A DNA stretch of 64,000 nucleotides, from assembly GCA_905372865.1 (NCBI GenBank), contig CAJPQT010000016.1:1-64000 (forward strand), in the 5' to 3' direction. Below the pieces are notes generated by a model that was not told where the DNA came from, ran no database searches, and saw only the letters and a program-made list of their open reading frames with translations. Numbering within the stretch: position 1 is the stretch's first letter; each line of letters begins with the position of its first letter. Source of the stretch: an uncultured Centipeda sp. Lineage in GTDB: Bacteria; Bacillota; Negativicutes; Selenomonadales; Selenomonadaceae. Below, piece after piece: positions 40,328 to 48,222 of this stretch. The translations under genes and the position numbers were made by a program.

Positions 40328-41628
40328 ATGAGCAGAATGTATTCGGGCGCAGCCGTCTGCGGCTTATGCTCCGCTATGCACTTGTCATGGGAGGACTGGT
40401 TATCGTCCTCCTCTTTGCTATGCATAAGACGATGGAGTGGGCGATTACGTCCGAGCAGGCTCGTGAGCTTTTGGAAACGGCGGACAGCGTTGCGGAGGCA
40501 CAGGCGTATACTGTGCTTCATGCGGGGGCAGATACGGATGAAGCACGTCTCTATCGCAGTACAAACGATCGGCTCTTCTACTATGTATTCGATGGAGAGG
40601 GGCGTCTTGTCAGTTTCTCACGCGCATCTTTTCGTATCGAATCCTTTGTACTGGATATTATAACCGTGTGGGACGCGCCGGAGAGCGAGGTGCGCGTCTT
40701 TACCAAAACGAATGAACGCGGGGTGCCGACAAAGGTGATGATGACCTCTCAGACCGTGTTCAGCCCGCCGCTCCCGACCCAGACTGTCTACGTCGGCAAG
40801 GATGTCACCGCCATGTATAACGGGATGGAAAAAGCAACCTCGGCGCTTGCGGTACTGGGCACCATGGCACTCGTCTGCGCTGCCGGGGTCGGCTATGTGC
40901 TCTCGGGCGGTGCGATGAAGCCTGTGCGGGAGGCGTATGAAAAACAGCGGCAATTTGCGGCTGATGCCTCACACGAGCTGCGCACACCGCTTGCCGTTGT
41001 GCTTGCATCAGCCGATCTCCTGCGCAGTGATCCCTCCATCACCTCACCATTTTTGAAGCAGGTTGTTGAGGATGTGCGCGATGAGGTGAAGAAGATGACG
41101 AAGCTCGTCGGCGATCTGCTCACCGTCGCGCGCACCGATGGAAAGGCGAATCAACTGCGGCTTGTGCGTATGGATCTTGTCTCTGCTGCGCAACAGACCG
41201 TGCGCATCATGCGGCCTTTTGCAGAGAAGAAGGATATCGTAATCGATGAGGAGATGCCCAAGCATGCGGAGATCTATGCGGATGAGCAGAAGATCAGGCA
41301 GCTGATCCTGATCCTTGTCGACAACGCTGTCAAGTACACGCCTGAGCATGGGCGCATCTCTCTGCGTGTGGAGGAGGAAAAAGGGAGTATTCAGCTCTCT
41401 GTTTCGGATACCGGGATCGGCATTGCACCGGAACATCAAGAGCGCATCTTCGACCGTTTCTATCGGGTGGATAAGGCACGTTCGCGCCGTATGGGGGGGA
41501 ACGGTCTTGGCCTCGCCATTGCACGCGAGATCGTCGAGGCACATGGGGGGCATATCGACCTTGTGAGTGAGCTTGGCAAGGGAACGATCTTCCATGTACG
41601 GCTGAAGGCGAGGACCAAGAATTCATGA
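40321..41628 (+). CDS. Sensor histidine kinase
   Basis: A 435-residue kinase. One membrane helix at about residues 17-36 and another at 174-195 flank an extracytoplasmic sensor of about 135 residues. There is little or no HAMP linker. The HisKA box DASHELRTPLAVVLASADLL has the phospho-His at residue 218, and the ATPase domain has LVDNAVKYTPEHGRI (N box), VSDTGIGIAPEHQERIF (G1) and GGNGLGLAIAREIVEAHGG (G2). The GTG at 40321 overlaps the regulator's stop. The stimulus is unknown; the ECF ATPases follow 10 bases later and could be cotranscribed. Confidence 0.93.
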   Translation: MLNEQNVFGRSRLRLMLRYALVMGGLVIVLLFAMHKTMEWAITSEQARELLETADSVAEAQAYTVLHAGADTDEARLYRSTNDRLFYYVFDGEGRLVSFSRASFRIESFVLDIITVWDAPESEVRVFTKTNERGVPTKVMMTSQTVFSPPLPTQTVYVGKDVTAMYNGMEKATSALAVLGTMALVCAAGVGYVLSGGAMKPVREAYEKQRQFAADASHELRTPLAVVLASADLLRSDPSITSPFLKQVVEDVRDEVKKMTKLVGDLLTVARTDGKANQLRLVRMDLVSAAQQTVRIMRPFAEKKDIVIDEEMPKHAEIYADEQKIRQLILILVDNAVKYTPEHGRISLRVEEEKGSIQLSVSDTGIGIAPEHQERIFDRFYRVDKARSRRMGGNGLGLAIAREIVEAHGGHIDLVSELGKGTIFHVRLKARTKNS

Positions 41629-41638
41629 GAGGATGGAA

Positions 41639-42475
41639 ATGACAGAGAAGTTTTTTGAGCTCGATCACGTCACCCATGTCTACCAGAGCGGAGAGAGCGA
41701 AGGACATGAGGCCCTGCGCGGCGTTACTCTATCCATCGCGGAAGGAGAGTTTGTAGCCGTGCTCGGAGCGAATGGCTCGGGGAAATCGACGCTCGCGCGT
41801 CATTTGAACGCACTGCTGCTGCCGACGGCGGGGACTTGCCGTGTACGTGGCTGGGATACGAAGGATGAGGAGAGGCGCTGGGATATCCGACAGGAGGTCA
41901 GCATGGTGTTCCAGAATCCGGACAACCAGCTCATCGCGGCGGTTGTGGCGGATGATGTCGCCTTTGGCCCGGAGAACCTTGGTGTCCCGCCCGCAGAGAT
42001 CCGCACACGTGTCGCAAATGCGCTAGCTCTTGTCGGTATGTCGGACTATGCGCAGGCAGCACCGCATCTGCTCTCGGGCGGTCAAAAACAGCGCATTGCG
42101 ATCGCGGGCGCGATTGCCATGCAGACGCATTGTCTTGTCCTCGATGAGCCGACGGCGATGCTTGACCCGCGCGGCAGGGCGGAAGTTCTGCGTGCCGTCG
42201 AAAAACTTCACGAAGAGCAGGGCATGACGATTGTCTACATCACACACTTCATGGAGGAGGCGATCGCGGCAGACCGTATTGTATTGATGGATGCGGGGCG
42301 CATTGTCATGGATGGGACACCGCATGAAATCTTTGCACAGCCGGAGCGGGTACGGGCACTGGGACTGGACATCCCGCTTGCCGCCGACCTTGCACAGCGG
42401 CTGCGGCAGGGCGGATGGGATCTGCCGCAGGATATTGTAACGGATGAGGAGCTGCTGCATTGTCTATCGAGATAG
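41639..42475 (+). CDS. ecfA1: ECF transporter ATPase A1
   Basis: A 278-residue ABC ATPase of the energy-coupling-factor type. Walker A is GANGSGKSTLARHLNALL. The Q-loop VSMVFQNPDNQLIAAVVADD, leading into VAFGPENLGVP, is diagnostic of EcfA. The signature is LLSGGQKQRIAIAGAIAMQT, followed by LVLDEPTAMLDPRGRAEV and ITHFMEEAIAADRIVLMD. Paired with EcfA2 and a membrane EcfT it powers vitamin uptake through various S components. The second ATG (41639) is better spaced from GAGAGG than the first at 41633. Next to it lies EcfA2, but no ecfT follows in this window. Confidence 0.92.
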   Translation: MTEKFFELDHVTHVYQSGESEGHEALRGVTLSIAEGEFVAVLGANGSGKSTLARHLNALLLPTAGTCRVRGWDTKDEERRWDIRQEVSMVFQNPDNQLIAAVVADDVAFGPENLGVPPAEIRTRVANALALVGMSDYAQAAPHLLSGGQKQRIAIAGAIAMQTHCLVLDEPTAMLDPRGRAEVLRAVEKLHEEQGMTIVYITHFMEEAIAADRIVLMDAGRIVMDGTPHEIFAQPERVRALGLDIPLAADLAQRLRQGGWDLPQDIVTDEELLHCLSR

Positions 42476-43332
42476 AATCGCTGTCTTACACCTATATGGA
42501 AAAAACGCCGCTTTCCCACACGGCGCTGCATGATGTCACACTGACGATTGCAGAGGGATCATTTACGGCGATTGCGGGAGAAACGGGCGCGGGAAAATCC
42601 ACACTGATGCAGCTGATCGGCGGGCTTCTCGTTCCGACGGCGGGACGGGTCCTTGTGGACGGCATCCGTCTCCACGGAAAAACGAAGAAAGAGAAAGAAG
42701 CAGCTCGAACAGCGCGCTTTCGCGTCGGCATGGTCTTTCAATATCCCGAGCACCAGCTGTTCGAGGAAACGGTCTATGAGGATATTGCCTTTGGCCCGCG
42801 CAATCAAGGGCTTTCGGATGCGGAGGTCGAGGCACGTGTCAGCGAAGCGATGGAGCTCGTCTGCCTGCCCGACGGATATCGAGATCGCTCTCCCTTTGCG
42901 CTCTCGGGCGGGGAGCGCAGGCGCGTTGCGATCGCAGGCGTGCTTGCCCTTGCACCGCGCTACCTTGTCCTCGATGAGCCGGCAGCAGGGCTCGACCCGC
43001 GTGGGCGCGAGGCGCTGCTCGCCATGCTTACCATGCTGCATCGGGAACGCGGCGTCAGCGTTGTCCTTGTATCGCACAGTATGGAGGACATCCTGCGCGT
43101 CGCAGATCACATGGTGATTCTTGCGGGCGGACAGGTCATCGGTGAGGGACCGCCATGTGTACTCTTTCAGCGGGACGACCTTCTCTCGCGTGCTGCTCTT
43201 GCCGCACCGCATCTCCTCCGACTGGGGCAGAAACTGGAGGCCGCGGGGTATCCTATGGGAAGCTGCACGACAACGGAGGAAATGGCAGAAAAGATCTTGG
43301 CGATCAGAGAAATGCAAAAAACCGGATCATAG
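42460..43332 (+). CDS. ecfA2: ECF transporter ATPase A2
   Basis: A 290-residue partner ATPase. Walker A is AGETGAGKSTLMQLIGGLLV. The EcfA Q-loop variant is GMVFQYPEHQLFEETVYEDI, leading into AFGPRNQGLS. The signature is FALSGGERRRVAIAGVLAL, then LVLDEPAAGLDPRGREALLA and SHSMEDILRVADHMVILAGG. TTG at 42460 overlaps the end of ecfA1 by 16 bp. In most Firmicutes ecfT comes next; here a terminator and a convergent gene follow, so the EcfT subunit must be encoded elsewhere. Confidence 0.92.
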   Translation: MSIEIESLSYTYMEKTPLSHTALHDVTLTIAEGSFTAIAGETGAGKSTLMQLIGGLLVPTAGRVLVDGIRLHGKTKKEKEAARTARFRVGMVFQYPEHQLFEETVYEDIAFGPRNQGLSDAEVEARVSEAMELVCLPDGYRDRSPFALSGGERRRVAIAGVLALAPRYLVLDEPAAGLDPRGREALLAMLTMLHRERGVSVVLVSHSMEDILRVADHMVILAGGQVIGEGPPCVLFQRDDLLSRAALAAPHLLRLGQKLEAAGYPMGSCTTTEEMAEKILAIREMQKTGS

Positions 43333-43344
43333 ATCCGGTTTTTT
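43316..43344. terminator. Bidirectional terminator between ecfA2 and the HD-GYP gene
   Basis: AAACCGGATC/GATCCGGTTT has a 3-base loop, with A's on one flank and T's on the other, so it can end both convergent genes. Confidence 0.85.
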
Positions 43345-43355
43345 GCATTGTAACG

Positions 43356-44567
43356 TTATTTCATGCGCATGCGCGGTGGAGTGGACCTCCTCGATGCCGC
43401 TTTCTCTGCTGCTCGATCCTTCTCACGCTCTTCCTCGAGGTAGTAAGTCGGATCGACGCCGAGCTCATGGATGAAATGGTACAGATCATTGCCCGTCGGA
43501 ACGACCTGTATGGAGGCAGCACCGTCCTTTTCCTCCGAGAGGTCGATGACACGCCGTTCATTCAGCAGTTTGCCGTTGACGTCCGCAAAGAGGATGATGA
43601 TGGGGGTCGTCGTGCGGCCGAATTTACTCTCCTTTACCACGGCAAATCCGAAGGTAGTTTTCAGTACAGAGCCCTCCGGATAGAGGGCGACGTTGTTGAA
43701 GAACAGATCGAGCAGCTTCGAGTCGAACTGCCCCCTATTGATATTGTGCATGATGTTGTAGGCGATGTTCGGCATATACGCCTTCTTGTAGGGCCGTTCA
43801 CTCGTGAGTGCATCGTAGACATCAGCAATCGCTGCGATTTTCGCGAAGCGGTGTATCTCATCGCCCTTGAGTCCACGCGGATAGCCTGTCCCGTCGATGT
43901 GTTCGTGATGCTGCCCCGCAATCGCCGCAAGAATGCTTGACTTCGGGAGACCTTTCATCTTTAAGATGCGTCGTGCGCCATCGGCAGGATGCTTCTTCAT
44001 GATGTCGAACTCACTGTTGCTCAGGCTGCGGTTCTTGGTGAGGATGTCTGTGTGTACCTCGATCTTCCCGAGGTCGTGCAGCAGTCCGCCGAGCGTAATG
44101 AGAGACAGATCCTCTTTTGGCAGGTGACAGAGCATCCCCATCATCGCCGAGAGGACGGCGACGTTGACACTGTGTGCAAATGTGTAGGCGTCGTGTGTGC
44201 GGATGTCCGTAAGCTGCACAAGGTTTTCATGATTATCAAAGAGACTAAAGACAATCGAATCCGTCACCTTTTGCAGTGCAGGGATATCGAGGGTTCCGTT
44301 TTCTTCAATGGATTGGAATGTGTTGTAGACAGCGCTGATCGCATTGACACGCGTCTTCTCCTCGATCACATCCGGCGGCGGTGGAAGCTTGTGGCTTGGA
44401 TCCATTGAGGTCACGGTGATCGACTGAATGCCAAGCTGTTGTAAGCGGCGAATATAGTCAATCGTGACCGGCTGTCCCTTGACGAGGTAGCTCCCCCCTG
44501 CGGTATTGAACAGACTCTGTCCAAGAACCATGCCGTCCTTTAACTTCGAGACAGGAAGTCGTAGCAT
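43356..44567 (-). CDS. HD-GYP domain protein, probable cyclic-di-GMP phosphodiesterase
   Basis: A 403-residue protein. Residues 1-120 are a variable N-terminal region (MLRLPVSKLKDGMVLGQSLF). The HD-GYP domain spans about 140-310: AHSVNVAVLSAMMG, LGGLLHDLGKIEVHTDIL (HD), MKKHPADGARRILKMKG, HHEHIDGTGYPRGLKGDEIH (GYP) and KIAAIADVYDALTSERPYKK. All the metal-binding residues are present, so hydrolysis of cyclic-di-GMP to pGpG or GMP is likely. The C-terminal 90 residues form a conserved-looking extension with a charged end. The start at 44567 follows AAAGGGGGA. It is transcribed against the ecf genes and divergently from the LCP gene. Confidence 0.9.
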   Translation of the reverse strand: MLRLPVSKLKDGMVLGQSLFNTAGGSYLVKGQPVTIDYIRRLQQLGIQSITVTSMDPSHKLPPPPDVIEEKTRVNAISAVYNTFQSIEENGTLDIPALQKVTDSIVFSLFDNHENLVQLTDIRTHDAYTFAHSVNVAVLSAMMGMLCHLPKEDLSLITLGGLLHDLGKIEVHTDILTKNRSLSNSEFDIMKKHPADGARRILKMKGLPKSSILAAIAGQHHEHIDGTGYPRGLKGDEIHRFAKIAAIADVYDALTSERPYKKAYMPNIAYNIMHNINRGQFDSKLLDLFFNNVALYPEGSVLKTTFGFAVVKESKFGRTTTPIIILFADVNGKLLNERRVIDLSEEKDGAASIQVVPTGNDLYHFIHELGVDPTYYLEEEREKDRAAEKAASRRSTPPRMRMK

Positions 44568-44675
44568 CGTTTCCCCCTTTCTCCCTATAGGTATGTATCG
44601 CCGCATTCTGCATGCAAGAGCAGCTTCCCCAACCACGGTCAGATACAGTATCTACCTATGTAAATATGTATTTTT

Positions 44676-44704
44676 AGTTTACATGAAATACAATATTTTG
44701 TAAA
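44676..44704 (-). promoter_or_regulatory. Promoter of the HD-GYP gene
   Basis: On the minus strand, TTTACA (44704-44699) and TAAACT (44681-44676) are 17 bp apart, about 110 bp before the ATG. The leader also contains the palindrome AGATACAGTATCT. Confidence 0.45.
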
Positions 44705-44743
44705 GAGTAATCACTTCTTTCGGCCGCGGCCTGTGTGATGTAT

Positions 44744-44772
44744 TTGCATGGAACTTTTGTTTTTGTTATACT
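44744..44772 (+). promoter_or_regulatory. Promoter of the LCP operon
   Basis: TTGCAT (44744) and TATACT (44767) are 17 bp apart, about 35 bp upstream of the GTG at 44807. Confidence 0.65.
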
Positions 44773-44806
44773 GGGAAGAAATGTTGGGAAGAGGGCGTTA
44801 CACGGA

Positions 44807-46291
44807 GTGTCATATAAAAGCAAAAGTAATTCATCAAATAAGAACGATCGCACGTTTATTAAATATGCAGCAGCCGTCTTTGCGGTTTCCTTTCTGTTTG
44901 TCTGCGCCATTTACTACTTTGGCGGCTACGTCATGTCCGGATCGCTGCGGGATATGAACGCATTTGCCGATCTGCCGGAAAACGATATGGGCTATGTGCT
45001 CCTCATGGGTGTCGACCGCAGAGAGGGCGATGTCGGACGCAGTGACACGCTCATGCTCGCTGCAGTCGATGAGAAAGACGGGCGGGCCGTGCTGCTGTCG
45101 ATCCCTCGTGATACGCGCATCGAGGTTGGCAGCTACGGCTATGACAAGATCAACCATGCGTATGCATTCGGTGGGCATGAGATGACACTTGCCTCGGTTG
45201 GCAAACTCGTGGGAGTTCCCGTCACGCACTACATCATGGTCGATACGTCGGCATTCGAGCGGATTGTAGATGCGGTGGGCGGCGTCGACATCAACGTGGA
45301 AAAGCGAATGTACTACGAGGATCCGTGGGACGATGACGGCGGACTCGTCATCGATCTTGCACCCGGTGAGCAGCATATGAATGGAGCACAGGCCATACAG
45401 TATGTGCGCTATCGTGACGGAGAAGGGGACATCGGACGCATTGCACGTCAGCAACATTTCATGCGGGCACTCTTTGCGCAGCTTCTGTCACCGCAGGTGC
45501 TTCCGCATCTTGCGGCAGTTGTCGATGAGGTTAAGAGCGCGGTCGAAACGGATCTGAGTACGCGTCAGCTGTTTACACTTGCGGCAAGACTTAAGGATAT
45601 CGGGGGCGGCGGCGTGTCCATGCAGATGGTCGTAGGGGCTCCCGCATACCTTGGGGATGTGAGTTATTGGATTCCGGATATCATGGAAACGCGCAAAAAT
45701 CTTTTTGCGGGCGTAGGGAAAGCGTTTTCGGAACGTATGCGGGAGGCAGCGGAGCGTGATGCCGATGTTTATCGTGCGGGGATCCCGGAACGTCTGCGCG
45801 TAATGGAAGGGCGGGATGAACGGGAGCTGCTCCCCTCGTCTGAGGAGCTCTTGGCAGAGGGCGACCGTGCCATCGAGGCACAGCGTGCAGAGCGCAGTGC
45901 GGCGGAGAAGAAGCAAAACGAGGGGAAAAAACCGGAGCAGAAATCATCTGAGGAGAAGGGCAATCATCGAACACTTGCGCAGAGCGGTGCAGAGGATCGT
46001 GCGGACGACATCACCGTTATGATTATCAATGCGAGCGGCATCGACGGCGCAGGGGCGGAGATCGCCGATACTCTTCGCGCAAAGGGATTCCGCATCTCGA
46101 GCGTGGAGACAGGCAGCGTCTCGGATCGACCGAAAACCGCAGTGATGACAACGGAGGCGCACGTAAATCTATTCTACGGAATGCCGTTTCCCTGTGTCAT
46201 CATGCCGGTTGACGGCGCGGGTGAGAAGCAGGCGATTGTGATCGTTGGGCGTGACTATCGCCCCGATGCCGTGCATGGAGGTGAAGAATAG
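44807..46291 (+). CDS. LytR-CpsA-Psr (LCP) family cell-wall glycopolymer transferase
   Basis: A protein of about 494 residues. A short cytoplasmic segment and one membrane helix (YAAAVFAVSFLFVCAIYYFG) precede the LCP domain (about 60-215). Its motifs are VLLMGVDRREGDVGRSDTLM, AVLLSIPRDTRIEVGSYGYD, KINHAYAFGG, VGGVDINVEKRM and QAIQYVRYRDGEGDIGRIAR. A charged linker (340-400) leads to a LytR_C domain at the end (ITVMIINASGIDGAGAEIAD). LCP enzymes attach glycopolymers to peptidoglycan or act in related envelope transfers. The start was set at GTG 44807 because the promoter overlaps the ATG at 44735; it is the least certain start in this region. Confidence 0.85.
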   Translation: MSYKSKSNSSNKNDRTFIKYAAAVFAVSFLFVCAIYYFGGYVMSGSLRDMNAFADLPENDMGYVLLMGVDRREGDVGRSDTLMLAAVDEKDGRAVLLSIPRDTRIEVGSYGYDKINHAYAFGGHEMTLASVGKLVGVPVTHYIMVDTSAFERIVDAVGGVDINVEKRMYYEDPWDDDGGLVIDLAPGEQHMNGAQAIQYVRYRDGEGDIGRIARQQHFMRALFAQLLSPQVLPHLAAVVDEVKSAVETDLSTRQLFTLAARLKDIGGGGVSMQMVVGAPAYLGDVSYWIPDIMETRKNLFAGVGKAFSERMREAAERDADVYRAGIPERLRVMEGRDERELLPSSEELLAEGDRAIEAQRAERSAAEKKQNEGKKPEQKSSEEKGNHRTLAQSGAEDRADDITVMIINASGIDGAGAEIADTLRAKGFRISSVETGSVSDRPKTAVMTTEAHVNLFYGMPFPCVIMPVDGAGEKQAIVIVGRDYRPDAVHGGEE

Positions 46292-46295
46292 CGAT

Positions 46296-48221
46296 ATGGG
46301 CAGTCTGAAGGTCATTGGTCTCGAAAAGGCGTATGGCATACGTACGCTTTTTTCACATGTGAACTTTGAGGTTATGCGCGGGGACAAGGTAGGGCTCGTC
46401 GGTGCAAACGGCACGGGCAAGACGACGCTGATGCGAATTCTCCTCGGCCGTGAGGAGAGCGACGGCGGTCAGGTTGTGATAGATCATGCCGATACAGTCG
46501 GCTATGTCGAGCAGCAGGCATCCTTCACCCATGATACGCTCTATGATGAACTGCGCAGTGCATTCTCGGATCTCATCGCGCTGCGTGCGGAGAAGGAGCG
46601 TATGGAGTGCGCGATTGCAGCGGGGGATGTCGGTGCGGAGGAGCTTGCCGTGTATGGGAATCTCGTCATGCGGTTCGAGGCGATGGACGGCTACGACTTT
46701 GAGAGCCGCATCCGCCGTGTGGCGTTCGGGCTTGGCTTCTCCGAGGAGGAACTCCAAAAGGATGTCCGTCATTTCTCGGGCGGGCAGACGACACGGATCT
46801 GCCTCGCAAAGGCCCTGCTGCGCGAGCCGGACTTCCTCTTTTTGGATGAACCGACGAACCACCTTGATATCGGCATGATCGAATGGCTCGAAAAGTTCCT
46901 GCAGTCCTATCGCGGCGGCGTGCTCCTGATCTCGCATGACCGCTATTTCCTTGACCGTGTGGCAACGCGCATTCTGGAGCTCGACCATGCGGAGGTCACG
47001 GCATACACGGGAAATTACACGCATTATATGCGTGTGAAGAATGATCGGCGTGCGGCACTGCAGAATGCGTATGAGAAGCAGCAGGCACAGATCAAGAAGA
47101 CCGAGGAGTACATCAGCCGCTACAAGGCCGGCATCAAGGCAAAGCAGGCACGCGGACGGCAGAGTCAGCTGAACCGCCTTGAGCGGATTGTGCTGCCGCC
47201 CGAGGCGGCACGCTTCAAATACTTTGCATTTGCGAAACCGACGGAGTGTGCACTGCGTGTGGCGGAACTCGAGGACATCAGCTTTGCCTATCCGAGCGGG
47301 CCGCGTGTGCTCGACCACATCTCGCTCCTCATCCGCAAGGGAGACGGTGTGGCACTTATTGGTGAGAACGGGGCCGGCAAGACGACGCTCCTGCAGATTC
47401 TGGTCGGAGAGATCGAGGCGGCAGGGCGTGTGAAGATCGGAAGCCGTGTCAAGATCGGCTACTTTTCCCAGCAGCATGAGGGGCTGGATCCCTCAAAGAC
47501 CATATTGGATGAGATCTGCTGCACCTACGGTCTGGATGAGGAGACGGCACGCAACTACCTTGGGGCGTTCCTCTTTCACGGGGATGATGTGCTGCGTCTC
47601 ATCGGTGCGCTCTCGGGCGGCGAACAAGCGCGCGTGGCGTTTCTGAAACTCATGCTGACGGGGGCGAACTTCCTCGTATTGGACGAGCCGACCAATCATC
47701 TGGACATCCCCGCACGCGAGGCGGTGGAGGAAGCGCTGATGGCATTCCCGGGCACATTCATCGCCGTATCGCATGACCGCTACTTCCTCGACAAGACGGC
47801 AAACTGCACGCTTGAACTCAAGGACGGCAGGATCACGGAGTATCTTGGGAACTACGGCTACTATCTCATGAAGAAGGAAGCCGAGGCGGAGGAGACGGCA
47901 CAGGAAGAGCGTACGTCAGAGAAGAGCGTACGCCGCACACCGTCCGTACAGACAGAGCAGGGGCGTACGGAGAAGCCTGCTGTGCCGAAAACGGCAGTGC
48001 ACAGTGCCATACCTGCTGCGCGGCGGCAGGAGATGATCGAGCGTACGGAGGCGGAGATCGCGATGGCAGAGGCAGAACTAAAGGGGCTCGAATATGAGAT
48101 GAACCGCCCGGAGACGCAGGCAGATCCCGTGCGCAGCCATGCCGTCGCCGAGGCATATGCGGCAAAGGAAATCGAGATCATGCAGCGGTATGAGAAATGG
48201 GAACAGCTGACGGAGGCGTGA
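46296..48221 (+). CDS. ABC-F family ATPase
   Basis: A protein of about 641 residues with two ABC cassettes and no membrane segments. First cassette: GANGTGKTTLMRILLG, FSGGQTTRICLAKALLREPD, FLFLDEPTNHLD. Between them lies the helical P-site tRNA interaction linker, including KKTEEYISRYKAGIKAKQAR. Second cassette: GENGAGKTTLLQILVG, LSGGEQARVAFLKLML, LVLDEPTNHLDIPA. A C-terminal coiled coil runs from about 545 to 641. ABC-F proteins act on the ribosome as translation factors or antibiotic-protection proteins; the subfamily here is like YdiF/Uup but was not resolved. The ATG at 46296 is 4 bases past the LCP gene; upstream in-frame starts exist. recD2 follows one base later. Confidence 0.88.
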   Translation: MGSLKVIGLEKAYGIRTLFSHVNFEVMRGDKVGLVGANGTGKTTLMRILLGREESDGGQVVIDHADTVGYVEQQASFTHDTLYDELRSAFSDLIALRAEKERMECAIAAGDVGAEELAVYGNLVMRFEAMDGYDFESRIRRVAFGLGFSEEELQKDVRHFSGGQTTRICLAKALLREPDFLFLDEPTNHLDIGMIEWLEKFLQSYRGGVLLISHDRYFLDRVATRILELDHAEVTAYTGNYTHYMRVKNDRRAALQNAYEKQQAQIKKTEEYISRYKAGIKAKQARGRQSQLNRLERIVLPPEAARFKYFAFAKPTECALRVAELEDISFAYPSGPRVLDHISLLIRKGDGVALIGENGAGKTTLLQILVGEIEAAGRVKIGSRVKIGYFSQQHEGLDPSKTILDEICCTYGLDEETARNYLGAFLFHGDDVLRLIGALSGGEQARVAFLKLMLTGANFLVLDEPTNHLDIPAREAVEEALMAFPGTFIAVSHDRYFLDKTANCTLELKDGRITEYLGNYGYYLMKKEAEAEETAQEERTSEKSVRRTPSVQTEQGRTEKPAVPKTAVHSAIPAARRQEMIERTEAEIAMAEAELKGLEYEMNRPETQADPVRSHAVAEAYAAKEIEIMQRYEKWEQLTEA

Positions 48222-48222
48222 C

